A stretch of 64,000 nt of DNA from a candidate division BRC1 bacterium ADurb.Bin183 (GCA_002070185.1 MWCT01000002.1:186001-250000), one strand, 5' to 3'; shown: positions 1 through 10,481, counted from the stretch's first letter. Program-made: numbers and translations. Notes: a model not told the origin generated them from the sequence alone.

Positions 1-3000
1 AAAACCGCAGAGCAACTGAAGAAAGAAAAAGAAGCGGAAGAGGCTCGTTTAAAAGCGGAAAAAGAAAAGAAAGACGCAGAGGCTAAAGCAGCCGACGATC
101 AGAAAAAGAAGGAAGAAGAAGCCCGCATCAAAGCCGAAAAAGAAAAGGCTGATAAAGAAAAAAAGGATGCCGAAGCCAAAAAGATTGCCGAAGAACAGCG
201 CAAAAAAGATGAAGAAAATCAGATTAAAAAACTTCAGGAAGAAAAACTAAATAAAGCCAAAGCGCTTGTCGCCGACGCTCAGAAGGCTCTCGACAAAGGC
301 AATCTGGATGAAGCCATTAAAAAGGCTGATGAAGCCCTTAAAATTGAACCACTTTTTGCAGAGGCAACAACAGTAAAAAATGCCGCTCTAGAGAAGAAAA
401 AGAAAATCGAGGAAGCAGACCAGGCAAAGAAAGCCAAAGAGCTCGCTGAGAAAACTAAAAAAGAGCAAATTTCGCGCGCCCTTGCTGACGGCAATGCATT
501 ATTCAACAATAATAAGTATGATGATTCCACCACAAAATTTCAGGAAGTTATACGCCTTGACCCCGCTAATTCCGAAGCCAAAAAGATGCTGGATAAACTC
601 GCCCAGATAAAGGCGCAGGAAAAGCAGAAAACCATTCAGGGGTTAATCCTTGACGGCAAATCCTTCTTGGCTCAAAACAGGCTCGATGATTCCCGCAAAA
701 AATTTGAGGAAGTCCTCAAATACGATGTGAATAACAGGGAAGCTCAAACAGGTCTTCAGGAAATCTCCCGCCGATGGGCTGATGCGGCGCGCCGCTTGGA
801 AGAAGAGGCGAAAGCTAAAGTTGCCGCCGATGCTCAAAAAGCCTTTGATGAAGGCTTGAAGGCATACGAGAAAAAAGATATTGAAACAGCCATAGCCTGC
901 TGGCAGGAAGCCCTGAAAATTAAACCCGACCATCTTAAAGCCAAAACCTATCTGGAAGAAACGCAGGGCGAATATGATGCTTTCCTTAAAAGCAAAGCCG
1001 AAAAAGACGCTTTTGATAAAAAGGAAGCCGATGCTCAGGCGAAAATGAAAACCCTTATCAGTGTTTCCACAACGGTTCCCCACACGCCTCTCATCAGCTT
1101 TCTGGATAGCCTTTCTATCATTAGCGGGATTAATTTTTACGTGACCAGCGGCGTGGAAGCAACAGTGGACGCAAAATTTGTTGATACGCCCCTGAATGAG
1201 GTTTTGGATACGCTGCTGAATCCTATCGGGCTCAAGTGGAGCCGTAAATCCGGTTCGGATGTGGTGACTATTACCCCGGACCTTCAAACAAAGATTTTTA
1301 ACCTTTCAAGCGCCGAAGCCGCCAAAGTCAAAGCCATCATCGAAAGCGGCGACATTCACCGCTTGCTTTGGGGCAAGGACGGAACGCCGAAACTTAAAGG
1401 CGTGGATTTAACGCTTGATGACCGCGAAGGCATTCTTGTCAGCGTTGATTCGGCGCCGAATATCCAGAAATTGGAAGCCTTTTTGCATGACCTGCGGACA
1501 CAGGCTCCACCGGCTCTTGAATACCGCACCTATCGTTTGCGCGAAGGCGAAGGTCCCAAAGTCAAATCCCTTTTAGAGCAGATTCTCAAAGCAGATGACA
1601 GCGCCCCCTATTCGCAGGATAGAAAGCTGCTCCTTGATGACCGCGACTTGATTGTCAAGGATGTGGCGGAGAATATCAAAAAGGTCGAGCAGATTCTGCA
1701 GGAGAAGGATTTTATCGAAAAACTCCGCAGCGATACTTTGCAGCTGCGCACTTGGCCTCTTGCTCCCCGCGAGGCGTTGAAGAACAATCCGGATCAGCTG
1801 CGCCAGTTTGGCGACTGGGTTGTACAGGTTATCAGCGTTATGCTATATGCCAAAAGCACCCGTTCTAAGGCGGAGGCGGAAGGGCGCCGGCTCTGGTGGG
1901 ATCAGCCGAATCTTCTTTTGACGGTTGTTGACTACCCCGATAATATCCTCGCCGTGGATGATTTTATCAACTCGCTGCCGCAGTTGGAGGTCAAAACAAA
2001 GACCGCTATCATACCGCTGAAATACCAAAGAGCCGATGTTCTTGCCGGCAAAATCAATTCTGTCTTTGGACTTTCCGGAGCCGGAGAAGAGCAGGCTGGC
2101 GGTCCTTCCAGAGGCGAAATGACGGTAACAAAATCCGTGAGTGATGGGAAGGATTTCACATGGCGAGACCTGTATATCCTCGTCAAAAAAGTCAATGATA
2201 ACGACGTTAATAACGAAAAGGATGATTCCGTTGAATTCAAGGCTCGCACCCCCGGCGAAACCCGCGATATCACAATGGATGAAGCGGATTCGGAGGTTAT
2301 AGATGATTATGAAATTATTGTGGACGACATCAAGCCTTCTTCAACTGCCGGCAAAGGTCAGGTTCGTTTTAAAATCTACTACCGCCCAACCAGCTCCCAG
2401 ATTCAAACTGTTTTGACGCCCGTTCCGACGCCCGCGGTCAAAATAGCAGACGAAGAAGAAGCCGAGGCTGAGGTTGAAGCCATCACAGAATCCAACAGTC
2501 TTTATGTCCCATACAAAGACCCTGCTCATTTTGAGAGAATCAAGAAGTTCGTAGAACGTTCCGACCTGCCTAAAAAACAGATTTCTCTTGAGACAAAATT
2601 CGTTGAAGTCATCGAATCCCGCGCCAGAGAATTCAGCTCTCAAATTGCCATTGCCGACCTGACGCAAGGGATTGACTTTGATAACAGCGTCCTGAACATG
2701 CGTTATGCCAACGATCTTGACGAGCTCCAAAATGCCCTTCGCAGCCAGTATGAGCCGTCCGCTGAAAGCCCATACTTCCAGCACATGATGAAAGGGACGA
2801 CCGTTTTTTCGCTGGTGACCGGCGGCAATTCTCCGTTGAATTGGCAGCTGCGCATGCTGGAGGCTGAAGGCATTGTCAATGTCGTTTCCGGACCTCAAAT
2901 AACATTTCTTGAGGGCGAGAGTCCCACGTTCAGAATTGAGCGCCGATTTGATCCGATTGGATACGCCGCTGATAATGTTAACATCCCCTCTCTCATTCCT

Positions 3001-3378
3001 GTTGATTTTTCCATTTCCGATCCTTTTGTTTCCGCAGCGGGATATATTGAATTCAATATGAACCCGATTATTGAGGATTTGGATGCCCAGTTCATGAGCG
3101 GCGCTGTCACTTTGGAAAACCAACAGGATGTACAACAAGCAACCAACGTTCCGTCTTTTTCGCGTATCAGAAAAGATATCAACACAACCGTGCGTGTAAA
3201 GGATGGCGGCACTGCGGTGGTTGGCGGTTGGACAAGCGAGCGTTCGGGCGATTACCGTTCGGGCATTCCAATTCTTCACAATATACCGTTTATTGGGAGT
3301 ATGCTTTTCGGCAGGAATCTGCGCCATATAGACAAAACGACATTGCTCATTTTTGTCACCTGCAGAATCGTGGAATAA
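1..3378 (+). CDS. Secretin (type II secretion / type IV pilus family) with long coiled-coil and TPR N-terminus, 5' partial
   Basis: Outer-membrane secretin subunit. The reading frame is open from base 1, so the gene begins outside the window and the first internal ATG (586) is not the start; 1125 residues are visible. Order: a Lys/Glu/Ala-rich stretch (residues 1-85) that should form a long charged helix or coiled coil; TPR-like helical repeats to about residue 345; a secretin N0/STN-like domain near 352-430; NolW-like N domains with the usual 'LKYQRADVLAGKI' type of segment; then the C-terminal secretin barrel (about 860-1125), which ends in the family signature 'LLIFVTCRIVE'. Fusion of such a long charged helix and TPRs to a secretin is unusual; in most systems TPR partners are separate proteins. 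No other pilus or secretion gene is in the window, so the system it serves cannot be named. The protein is expected to be periplasmic at the N-terminus and outer-membrane at the C-terminus. Confidence 0.85.
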   Translation, partial: KTAEQLKKEKEAEEARLKAEKEKKDAEAKAADDQKKKEEEARIKAEKEKADKEKKDAEAKKIAEEQRKKDEENQIKKLQEEKLNKAKALVADAQKALDKGNLDEAIKKADEALKIEPLFAEATTVKNAALEKKKKIEEADQAKKAKELAEKTKKEQISRALADGNALFNNNKYDDSTTKFQEVIRLDPANSEAKKMLDKLAQIKAQEKQKTIQGLILDGKSFLAQNRLDDSRKKFEEVLKYDVNNREAQTGLQEISRRWADAARRLEEEAKAKVAADAQKAFDEGLKAYEKKDIETAIACWQEALKIKPDHLKAKTYLEETQGEYDAFLKSKAEKDAFDKKEADAQAKMKTLISVSTTVPHTPLISFLDSLSIISGINFYVTSGVEATVDAKFVDTPLNEVLDTLLNPIGLKWSRKSGSDVVTITPDLQTKIFNLSSAEAAKVKAIIESGDIHRLLWGKDGTPKLKGVDLTLDDREGILVSVDSAPNIQKLEAFLHDLRTQAPPALEYRTYRLREGEGPKVKSLLEQILKADDSAPYSQDRKLLLDDRDLIVKDVAENIKKVEQILQEKDFIEKLRSDTLQLRTWPLAPREALKNNPDQLRQFGDWVVQVISVMLYAKSTRSKAEAEGRRLWWDQPNLLLTVVDYPDNILAVDDFINSLPQLEVKTKTAIIPLKYQRADVLAGKINSVFGLSGAGEEQAGGPSRGEMTVTKSVSDGKDFTWRDLYILVKKVNDNDVNNEKDDSVEFKARTPGETRDITMDEADSEVIDDYEIIVDDIKPSSTAGKGQVRFKIYYRPTSSQIQTVLTPVPTPAVKIADEEEAEAEVEAITESNSLYVPYKDPAHFERIKKFVERSDLPKKQISLETKFVEVIESRAREFSSQIAIADLTQGIDFDNSVLNMRYANDLDELQNALRSQYEPSAESPYFQHMMKGTTVFSLVTGGNSPLNWQLRMLEAEGIVNVVSGPQITFLEGESPTFRIERRFDPIGYAADNVNIPSLIPVDFSISDPFVSAAGYIEFNMNPIIEDLDAQFMSGAVTLENQQDVQQATNVPSFSRIRKDINTTVRVKDGGTAVVGGWTSERSGDYRSGIPILHNIPFIGSMLFGRNLRHIDKTTLLIFVTCRIVE

Positions 3379-3405
3379 TTTCCATCCATCCGCCAAAGCA
3401 ACATA

Positions 3406-3450
3406 CCCGCGCAAGGGGTTTTAACAAACCCCTTGTCGCGCGGGGATTTT
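3406..3450 (+). terminator. Rho-independent terminator after the secretin
   Basis: A nearly perfect inverted repeat: the left arm CCCGCGCAAGGGGTTT (3406-3421), a four-base loop TAAC, and a right arm matching it with a 3-base bulge (3426-3444), followed by GATTTTC. It lies 28 bases after the secretin stop and 40 bases before polA. The U-tract is short, so termination may be partial. Confidence 0.75.
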
Positions 3451-3489
3451 CTTTGTGGTCATGAGTGAAACTATCCTTGGATAATTTTC

Positions 3490-6180
3490 ATGCAGCGCCT
3501 CTACATTATTGATGGTCATTCCATCTTGTATAAGGCTTATTTTGCCATCCGCGGGCTTTCCACCAAAAGCGGCATTCCTACCAATGCGGTCTTTGGATTT
3601 GCCCAGATGCTTATGAGGATTATACGGGAAAGCAAATCCCAATATCTGGTAGTTGCTTTTGATTCAAAGGCGCCAACCTTTCGCAAGGAGATGTTTAGCG
3701 ATTATAAGGCAAATCGTCCCATTATGCCCGATGACTTGCAGACTCAACTCCCCTACGTGGAAAAAATGCTGGACGCATTAGAAATCAAACGGCTTGCGAT
3801 GGATGGATTCGAGGCGGATGATATAATTGCCTCTTTGGCGCATCTTGCAGAACAAAAAGGGGTTGAGACGCGGGTTGTGACTGCGGACAAAGACCTTTTC
3901 CAGATTGTGACAGAAAAGACGCATATATTGCGTTTCAACAAAGATAATATTGAGGAGTATGGTCCGGAGCAAGTTCGCCAAAAAATGGGCGTCCCGCCCG
4001 AGCGTATCGCTGACCTCCTTGGTTTAATGGGCGATTCTTCTGACAATATTCCGGGCGTGGCGGGAGTGGGTCCTGTCACAGCAGTGAAATTGCTGAATGA
4101 ATATAAATCTCTTGAGAACGTTCTTGAAAAAGCAGACAACATTAAGAACGAGAGGCTTAAGGAAAAAATCAAATCGGGGACGGAAACCGCCCTTCTTTCT
4201 CGAAAACTGGCAATGGTTAAAAATGACGTTCCGCTTGAAAGCGATTTTGATAGTTTTCGTTTTGATTTGAAATGCACAGCCAGCCTTATAGAATTGTTTC
4301 AGGAGCTGGAATTTAAGTCGCTTCTCAATGCGCTCAAGGATGCGGCACTCCCTCAAAAAACATCGGAAAAAGCACAAGCCGAATACAGCATCATCAGAAA
4401 TAAAATGGATTTGGCGGAATTCCTGCAAGGTAAACAGAAAGTTAAAACGCTTTCCATAGACACGGAAACAACATCTTGCGATTCCCTGCGATGCGCGTTG
4501 GCGGGCATATCCCTCAGCAGCAAACCGGGCGAGGCGGCTTATATTCCTGTGGGGCATTCGCTTGATATTGCCGGCGGTGAGCAGATGTCCATCGAAGACG
4601 TCAAAGAGGCGCTTTCGTCGTTTTTGCAATCTGCGGATATAATAAAATGTGGGCATAATATCAAATTTGATATACAGGTATTAAGCGGCGTTGGGTTGAA
4701 CTTTTCTCCCAATGTTTTTGATACTATGATAGCATCGCAGCTGCTCGAGCCCGAGCGCGCTAGCCATGGATTAAAGGCTCTTGCGTCGGAAGAAATCGGT
4801 CTTCCCATGAAACCGATTTCAGATTTAATTGGCTCCGGCAAGAATATGATTTCCATGGCTCAGGTTCCGGTCAAGGCGGCGGCGGATTATGCCTGCCTTG
4901 ACGCCGATGCTTGTTTGCAGCTCATGCGGCATTTTGAGCCACAGATAGAAGAAAACGGGCTCGCCAATCTTTTTTATCATGTGGAAATGCCGCTTGTATC
5001 GGCGCTGGCAGAAATGGAGGCAACGGGCATAGCCATTGATGCCGCCCATTTTGAGAATCTTTCGGTTGAAACTAAAGCGATTTTGAGACGGCTTGAGGGC
5101 GATTGTTTTGAATTGGCGGGTCATCCATTCAACCTTAATTCGCCCAAACAGGTTGCCGCTGTTCTTTTTGAAGAGTTAAAACTCCCCACCGCCAAAAAAG
5201 GAAAAACCGGTTATTCCACAGATGTGTCCGTTCTCGAAGAAATATCATCAAAACACCCCATGCCAAAAAAACTTCTTGAATATCGAGGGTATGAAAAACT
5301 CCTCACCACCTATATTGAAACTCTGCCGCGCCAAGTCAATCCCAAAACGGGGCGCATTCACACATCTTATATCCAGAACGGAGCGGCAACGGGGCGCCTT
5401 TCGAGTCGCGACCCCAATCTTCAAAACATCCCCGTTCGGACGCCTGAGGGGCGCGCTATCCGCGCAGGTTTTATACCGGGTGAAAAGGGATGGGCGCTTA
5501 TCTCTGCCGATTACTCGCAGATTGAACTGCGCATCCTTGCCCATCTTTCCGGCGATAAGGCGTTGCGGGATGGTTTCAAAAAGGGGGCGGATATCCATAA
5601 GCTGACGGCGGCAAAGATATTTGGCAGTCCGGAGGAATTGATAACAGATGATATGCGGGACATGGCAAAGGTCATTAATTTTGGCGTCATTTACGGCATG
5701 ACTGCGCATGGGCTTTCCATTCAGACCAAATTGACCCGCTATGAAGCCCAGAAATTCATTGACGATTATTTCAACATATACCGCGGCGTCAAGGAATGGA
5801 TTGACCAAACCATCGCCGAAGCGGCGCAAAAAGGATATGTCTCCACCCTGCTGGGGCGACGGCGTTTTATTTCAGATTTAAGAAGCCCGAATAAAACCAT
5901 CAGAGCTGCGGCAGAGCGGGTTGCGGTCAATGCGCCGATTCAAGGCACTTCGGCGGACATGATAAAGAAAGCCATGGTTGCTATTTATAATCGCCTTAAA
6001 CGGGATAATTTCCGCGCGCGGATGCTAATGCAGGTTCATGATGAACTGGTTTTTGAGGCGCCGGAAGACGAGACAGAGCGGCTTTCCGCAATGGTGACCG
6101 AGGAGATGGAAAAAACCCTCCCTCTGGATGTGCCGGTCAAGGTGGGCGTCAAAACGGGCGCCAACTGGGCGGAATGCTAA
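3490..6180 (+). CDS. polA: DNA polymerase I
   Basis: Repair and Okazaki-fragment polymerase, 896 residues, the full three-domain length. Residues 1-290 are the 5'-3' flap nuclease. The 3'-5' exonuclease follows; its motif I acidic pair D324/E326 ('SIDTETTS'), the 'HNIKFD' motif and the 'YACLD' ExoIII motif are all visible, so proofreading looks intact, unlike in many lineages where this domain is dead. The polymerase has motif A 'SADYSQIELR' (D674), motif B 'DMAKVINFGVIYGM' and motif C 'VHDE' (D851/E852). The start ATG has no clear Shine-Dalgarno, but the protein begins with the family-typical 'LYIIDGHSILYKA', so the start is secure. It is the first gene of a + strand run through coaE and rho. 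Confidence 0.97.
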   Translation: MQRLYIIDGHSILYKAYFAIRGLSTKSGIPTNAVFGFAQMLMRIIRESKSQYLVVAFDSKAPTFRKEMFSDYKANRPIMPDDLQTQLPYVEKMLDALEIKRLAMDGFEADDIIASLAHLAEQKGVETRVVTADKDLFQIVTEKTHILRFNKDNIEEYGPEQVRQKMGVPPERIADLLGLMGDSSDNIPGVAGVGPVTAVKLLNEYKSLENVLEKADNIKNERLKEKIKSGTETALLSRKLAMVKNDVPLESDFDSFRFDLKCTASLIELFQELEFKSLLNALKDAALPQKTSEKAQAEYSIIRNKMDLAEFLQGKQKVKTLSIDTETTSCDSLRCALAGISLSSKPGEAAYIPVGHSLDIAGGEQMSIEDVKEALSSFLQSADIIKCGHNIKFDIQVLSGVGLNFSPNVFDTMIASQLLEPERASHGLKALASEEIGLPMKPISDLIGSGKNMISMAQVPVKAAADYACLDADACLQLMRHFEPQIEENGLANLFYHVEMPLVSALAEMEATGIAIDAAHFENLSVETKAILRRLEGDCFELAGHPFNLNSPKQVAAVLFEELKLPTAKKGKTGYSTDVSVLEEISSKHPMPKKLLEYRGYEKLLTTYIETLPRQVNPKTGRIHTSYIQNGAATGRLSSRDPNLQNIPVRTPEGRAIRAGFIPGEKGWALISADYSQIELRILAHLSGDKALRDGFKKGADIHKLTAAKIFGSPEELITDDMRDMAKVINFGVIYGMTAHGLSIQTKLTRYEAQKFIDDYFNIYRGVKEWIDQTIAEAAQKGYVSTLLGRRRFISDLRSPNKTIRAAAERVAVNAPIQGTSADMIKKAMVAIYNRLKRDNFRARMLMQVHDELVFEAPEDETERLSAMVTEEMEKTLPLDVPVKVGVKTGANWAEC

Positions 6181-6199
6181 AATATGATTTGAAGGCATC

Positions 6200-6808
6200 A
6201 TGGCGAGGTATCGAACTTTGATTTTAGGTCTTACGGGATCTTACGGAAGCGGGAAATCAACAGTTTCCCGAATTTTCACGGAACGCGGCATTCGAGTTAT
6301 TGACGCAGATGAGATTGCCATTGATGCAACAAAGCCGGGCACACCGGGACACGATGCCATCTTGCGCGAATTCGGCGAGGAATTCAGAGCAGGCGATGGT
6401 TCGCTCGATCGCCGAAAACTGGCGCGCCATGTGTTTAATAACCCGGCAAATCTGAAACGTTTGGAAGAAATTGTGCACCCCATCGTCAGGGAACGAGAAT
6501 TTGCCCTTTTGCGGGAGTGTGCGAATGAGCCGCTTGCGATTCTTTCCGCTCCTTTGCTTTTCGAAAAAGGGCTCGACGGTCATGTGGATAAAACGCTCCT
6601 TATCGTCATCTCGGAGGAAGAGCGTTTCAAACGTTTGATGAAAAAAGGGATGACCCGCGCGGAGATTCAGGAGCGATTAAAAAACCAAATGCCTCAGGAA
6701 GAAAAGGCTCAAAAAGCTGATTATATAATTGATAATAGCAAAGATATTGAACAAACAAAACGGCAGGTGGAAAACCTGCTGAACATCCTCATCGAGAAAA
6801 AGGATTGA
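6200..6808 (+). CDS. coaE: Dephospho-CoA kinase
   Basis: Last step of coenzyme A synthesis: ATP-dependent phosphorylation of dephospho-CoA on the ribose 3'-hydroxyl, in the cytoplasm. 202 residues, normal length. The P-loop 'GSYGSGKST' is near residue 13; the family segment 'IDADEIA' follows and 'HPIV' lies mid-protein. A GAAGG ribosome site sits 4 bases before ATG. The polA-coaE gap is 19 bases and rho begins 3 bases after the coaE stop, so the three genes are probably co-transcribed and rho is translationally coupled to coaE. polA-coaE adjacency is common in bacteria. Confidence 0.95.
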   Translation: MARYRTLILGLTGSYGSGKSTVSRIFTERGIRVIDADEIAIDATKPGTPGHDAILREFGEEFRAGDGSLDRRKLARHVFNNPANLKRLEEIVHPIVREREFALLRECANEPLAILSAPLLFEKGLDGHVDKTLLIVISEEERFKRLMKKGMTRAEIQERLKNQMPQEEKAQKADYIIDNSKDIEQTKRQVENLLNILIEKKD

Positions 6809-6811
6809 ATC

Positions 6812-8806
6812 ATGCCAAGAAAAAAAGCCACACAGGAAACCACCCAAGAACCTGAAATAACAACAGCGGCTCCCCCAAAAAGGCGCCCGGGACGCCCCAG
6901 AAAATCCACAAAGCAAGCCGCGCCTGAAGCCATAACTGAGCAAACCGAATTATCCCAACAGGCAGCCGAACCGCAGCCGGTTCCGGAAAAAACCCGCAAT
7001 GAGGAAAACGTTATTATGGAGACGCTTCCTCGTCCGCGGAGAACCGCGCCGAGGCTTGTCCCGCGAGTCCGCCCCAAGCCTGAATTAATCATGGCTTACG
7101 TCGCCTCACCTAAAGCCCTCGAACCGGATGCCTCCGCCACACCGCAGGAAACGCCGATTCCCGCAAAACCATCACCGGAGGTTCTCCTTCCGGTTGATAA
7201 TGCGATTGCCGCCGCAATGGAAAAGAAGGATGAACCCGAGCCGGCTCCTGAACCTGTTGCTCCGCCGCCCCCTGTTCGAGAGGAACCAAAACCGGAGCCG
7301 CGTTTTGCGCCTTCATCCTATCAGGAATTAAGGGCGGAATCGAGACCCGCTCCTGTTGAGCGCCACGAACCTTCTGTTCAAAAACAGCAGCCCTATCAGC
7401 AGCGATATCCAAAACGAAGCGGCTCAGGTTATCGAAACGGCGGGTATGTCCAGCAAAATAATGAATCCAAGATTGATTACCAGCAAGATATTTACCTTGA
7501 GGAAATGCAGCCGCATCAGCCCGCCGTTATTGATCTTGGCGACGGCGACACGTTCCCCGCTGATCTGAACATCTTGAAATCTTATTCCATCGGGAGGTTG
7601 AGCGAGATCGCCCGCAAGATGGATATCGAAGGGTATGCCAACTATCGCCGGCAGGATATTATATTCAAGATTCTGCAGAAGAATGCCGAAAAACAGGGCA
7701 ATCTATACGGGGAGGGCGTGCTGGAAATCCTGCCGGATGGATTCGGTTTCTTGCGCAGTCCCAAATTCAATTACCTTCCCGGACCGGATGACATTTATGT
7801 TTCGCCTTCGCAGATAAGGCGCTTTGGCCTCCGCAAAGGGGATTCAATTTCGGGTTTTATTCGCCCGCCAAAAGAGGCTGAGCGTTATTTTGCCCTTCTC
7901 AAAGTGGAAGCCATCAATCAGAGTTCCATTGAAGAGGCGCGCAATAAAACCCTTTTTGACAATTTAACGCCGCTTTATCCGGAAAAAAGGATACGGCTCG
8001 AAACTGTGCCGACAAAATTGACAACTCGTGTTATGGATTTATTGACGCCTATCGGCAAGGGTCAGCGCGGTTTGATTGTCGCGCCGCCCCGCACTGGCAA
8101 AACGATGATTTTGCAAGATATTGCCAATGCCATAACCATCAATCACCCCGAAGTTTACCTTATCGTTCTTTTGATTGATGAGCGTCCGGAGGAGGTTACG
8201 GACATGGAGCGCTCCGTCAAGGGCGAGGTCGTTTCCTCGACTTTTGATGAACCAGCAGATAGGCATATTCAGGTGGCTGAGATGGTGATTGAGAAGGCAA
8301 AACGGCTGACGGAGCACGACCGCGATGTTGTCATTTTGTTGGATTCCATCACACGTCTGGCTCGCGCGTATAACACCTGCGCGCCCGCCAGCGGCAAGAT
8401 TCTTTCCGGCGGTATAGATTCCAATGCCCTGCCGCGCCCCAAGCGATTTTTCGGCGCTGCCCGCAATATTGAAGAGGGCGGCAGTCTGACCATTCTCGCC
8501 ACGGCGCTTATTGAGACGGGCAGCCGCATGGACGATGTTATCTTTGAGGAATTTAAAGGAACGGGCAACATGGAGGTTAATCTGGTTCGCAAGCTGGTTG
8601 ACCGCCGCATATTCCCCGCGATTGACATCGCCCGCTCAGGCACGCGCAAGGAGGAACTTTTGATGAGCGAAAAGGAGCTCAGCCGCGTTTGGCTTTTGAG
8701 AAAAATACTCAATGAATTGGGAACGGTTGAAGCGATGGAGTTTCTGATTGAGCGTCTAAAGAAAAGAGAAACCAATGAAGAATTTCTTGACACGATGAAC
8801 CAGTAA
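6812..8806 (+). CDS. rho: Transcription termination factor Rho with a long disordered N-terminal extension
   Basis: Hexameric RNA-dependent ATPase that terminates transcription. 664 residues against about 420 in E. coli; the excess is an N-terminal region of roughly 245 residues, rich in Pro, Glu, Ala, Arg and Gln. This starts with an AT-hook-like 'RRPGRPRKS' (about residues 25-33), an element that can contact nucleic acid. The Rho N-terminal helix bundle and RNA-binding OB fold follow ('[15 protein letters not shown]'), then the RecA-like ATPase with Walker A 'PPRTGKT' near residue 425 and the Q-loop/R-loop region '[21 protein letters not shown]'. Long N-terminal insertions of this kind are known in Rho of high-GC Gram-positives and some other phyla, where they add RNA affinity; that role is inferred here. 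A ribosome site AAAGGA overlaps the end of coaE. Confidence 0.96.
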   Translation: MPRKKATQETTQEPEITTAAPPKRRPGRPRKSTKQAAPEAITEQTELSQQAAEPQPVPEKTRNEENVIMETLPRPRRTAPRLVPRVRPKPELIMAYVASPKALEPDASATPQETPIPAKPSPEVLLPVDNAIAAAMEKKDEPEPAPEPVAPPPPVREEPKPEPRFAPSSYQELRAESRPAPVERHEPSVQKQQPYQQRYPKRSGSGYRNGGYVQQNNESKIDYQQDIYLEEMQPHQPAVIDLGDGDTFPADLNILKSYSIGRLSEIARKMDIEGYANYRRQDIIFKILQKNAEKQGNLYGEGVLEILPDGFGFLRSPKFNYLPGPDDIYVSPSQIRRFGLRKGDSISGFIRPPKEAERYFALLKVEAINQSSIEEARNKTLFDNLTPLYPEKRIRLETVPTKLTTRVMDLLTPIGKGQRGLIVAPPRTGKTMILQDIANAITINHPEVYLIVLLIDERPEEVTDMERSVKGEVVSSTFDEPADRHIQVAEMVIEKAKRLTEHDRDVVILLDSITRLARAYNTCAPASGKILSGGIDSNALPRPKRFFGAARNIEEGGSLTILATALIETGSRMDDVIFEEFKGTGNMEVNLVRKLVDRRIFPAIDIARSGTRKEELLMSEKELSRVWLLRKILNELGTVEAMEFLIERLKKRETNEEFLDTMNQ

Positions 8807-8857
8807 AGCGAGTTTCTTACCCGTTTTATTGAATTGATGAAATCTGAGGAGCAAAAA

Positions 8858-9076
8858 ATGAAAGCCAAAATCCACCCCAAATATGCGGAAGCAACTATTT
8901 CCTGCGCATGCGGGAATGTGATTAAAACTCGTTCCACAAAACCAGAGCAGAAGATTGAAATCTGTTCCGCCTGCCATCCCTTTTTTACAGGCAAGCAAAA
9001 ACTCGTGGACAGCGCCGGTCGTGTTGAGAAGTTTCATAAGCGTTACGGACAGGAAAAGGAAACCGCCAAGAACTGA
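8858..9076 (+). CDS. rpmE: Large ribosomal subunit protein bL31
   Basis: Ribosomal protein bL31, 72 residues from the preferred start 'MKAKIHPKY'. This ATG is chosen over an upstream in-frame ATG at 8834 because GAGGAG lies 6-7 bases before it and homologues begin at this point. It is the zinc-binding form, with 'SCACG' and 'CSACHPF' supplying the cysteines, followed by the conserved '[17 protein letters not shown]'. rpmE downstream of rho is a widespread arrangement. The stop codon overlaps the start of the lpd gene by one base (TGATG). Confidence 0.96.
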   Translation: MKAKIHPKYAEATISCACGNVIKTRSTKPEQKIEICSACHPFFTGKQKLVDSAGRVEKFHKRYGQEKETAKN

Positions 9077-10473
9077 TGACCGAACAGCGACAAATCGCAG
9101 TTATTGGCGCCGGTCCAGGCGGATATGTTGCCGCCATCAGAGCCGCACAGCGCGGCGCCTCGGTCACATTAATTGAAAAAATCGCCGTCGGCGGAACATG
9201 CCTCAACAGAGGATGCATCCCATCCAAGGCGCTTATCGCCGCCACTAAACGCTATCATACCTTGAAATCTGCCAGCCGGTGGGGATTTTCCGCCGGCGAT
9301 GTTTTATTTGATTGGAGCGCCATCGTCAAGCGCAAGGATCAATCAGTGGCGCAACTGGTTCGAGGGATCGAATTTCTCCTGCGTAAAAATAAAATTAATC
9401 TTCTTCGCGGAAACGCCCGTCTGGCAAGCCCCAATGAAATATCCGTTGAGACCGCTGATGGACCAAAAACGGTGCAGGCGGATAGAATAATCCTTGCAAC
9501 GGGCTCAGAAACGGCGTCCATACCCGCTTTTCCAATAGACCGAAAACTTATTGTTACCAGCGACGAAGCCCTCTCATGGCAAACGCTTCCTGTATCCCTG
9601 CTCATCGTTGGCGGGGGCGTAATCGGCTGCGAATTTGCCATGCTCTTTGCCGCCTTTGGCGTCAAGGTTACAATCGTTGAAGCCATGCCATCGCTGCTTG
9701 CCCTTGCATCGGTGGACAGCGCCATCATCAAACGGCTGGACGCTTTGATGAAAAAGGGCGGTGTTGATGCGAGGGTCAACTCGCGATTGAAAGAAATCTC
9801 TGCAAACCCCACATCCGATGGCGTCATTGCCGCATTTGAAGACGGAGCGACGCTGCAAGCCGAAAAGGCTTTAATCTGCATCGGGCGCCGCCCTGCAACG
9901 TCTGGGCTGGGTTTTGAAGAGGCGGGCATCGCCCTTGCAGCCAAGGGCGCCGTGCCTGTGAATGAAAAAATGCAGACAAATATTCCTCACATTTATGCGA
10001 TTGGCGACATGACCGGGCAATGGCAGTTGGCGCATGTTGCCTCGCGCCAAGGCATTATTGCGGCGGAAAATGCCGCCGGTCATAACGAGGCGATTTTCAT
10101 GGAGGATGTTATACCTTCATGCATTTTCACAGAGCCGCCGATTGCAACCGTCGGGATGTCAGAAAAAGAAGCGGCTGAAAAGGGCATCGCCGCCGTTATT
10201 GGGGAATTCCCTTATAGGGCTTTGGGGAAAGCCGTCGCCGCAGATGAAGCTGAGGGCATGGTAAAAGTGATAGCGGAAAAGGAAGGCGGACGCATCCTTG
10301 GGGCTCAATTAATGGGCGAGGGCGCGCCGGAGATGATTCATGAGATAGCCCTTGCCATCCGCGTTGGCGCTCGCGCTGAGGATGTTATGGAAACCATTCA
10401 CGCCCATCCCACATTTTCGGAATCCATCCCCGAAGCCTGCGAATCCATCTATGGGATTGGGATACATACTTAA
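9076..10473 (+). CDS. lpd: Dihydrolipoyl dehydrogenase (E3)
   Basis: Flavoprotein disulfide reductase that reoxidises lipoamide in 2-oxoacid dehydrogenase or glycine cleavage complexes. 465 residues. The N-terminal FAD motif 'GAGPGGYVAA' is at residues 11-20; the redox cysteines C42 and C47 sit in 'GGTCLNRGCIPSK'; an NAD-binding 'VGGGVIGCEFA' motif lies mid-protein; and the C-terminal 'HAHPTFSE' supplies the active-site His/Glu. The start overlaps the rpmE stop. No E1/E2 or glycine-cleavage gene is nearby, so its partner complex is not visible here. Confidence 0.93.
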   Translation: MTEQRQIAVIGAGPGGYVAAIRAAQRGASVTLIEKIAVGGTCLNRGCIPSKALIAATKRYHTLKSASRWGFSAGDVLFDWSAIVKRKDQSVAQLVRGIEFLLRKNKINLLRGNARLASPNEISVETADGPKTVQADRIILATGSETASIPAFPIDRKLIVTSDEALSWQTLPVSLLIVGGGVIGCEFAMLFAAFGVKVTIVEAMPSLLALASVDSAIIKRLDALMKKGGVDARVNSRLKEISANPTSDGVIAAFEDGATLQAEKALICIGRRPATSGLGFEEAGIALAAKGAVPVNEKMQTNIPHIYAIGDMTGQWQLAHVASRQGIIAAENAAGHNEAIFMEDVIPSCIFTEPPIATVGMSEKEAAEKGIAAVIGEFPYRALGKAVAADEAEGMVKVIAEKEGGRILGAQLMGEGAPEMIHEIALAIRVGARAEDVMETIHAHPTFSESIPEACESIYGIGIHT

Positions 10474-10481
10474 GGGTTAGC

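Noticed and set aside
2341..3414. 357-codon minus-strand ORF
   Set aside because: Lies antisense inside the secretin gene, with no recognisable domain; a shadow of its codon pattern.
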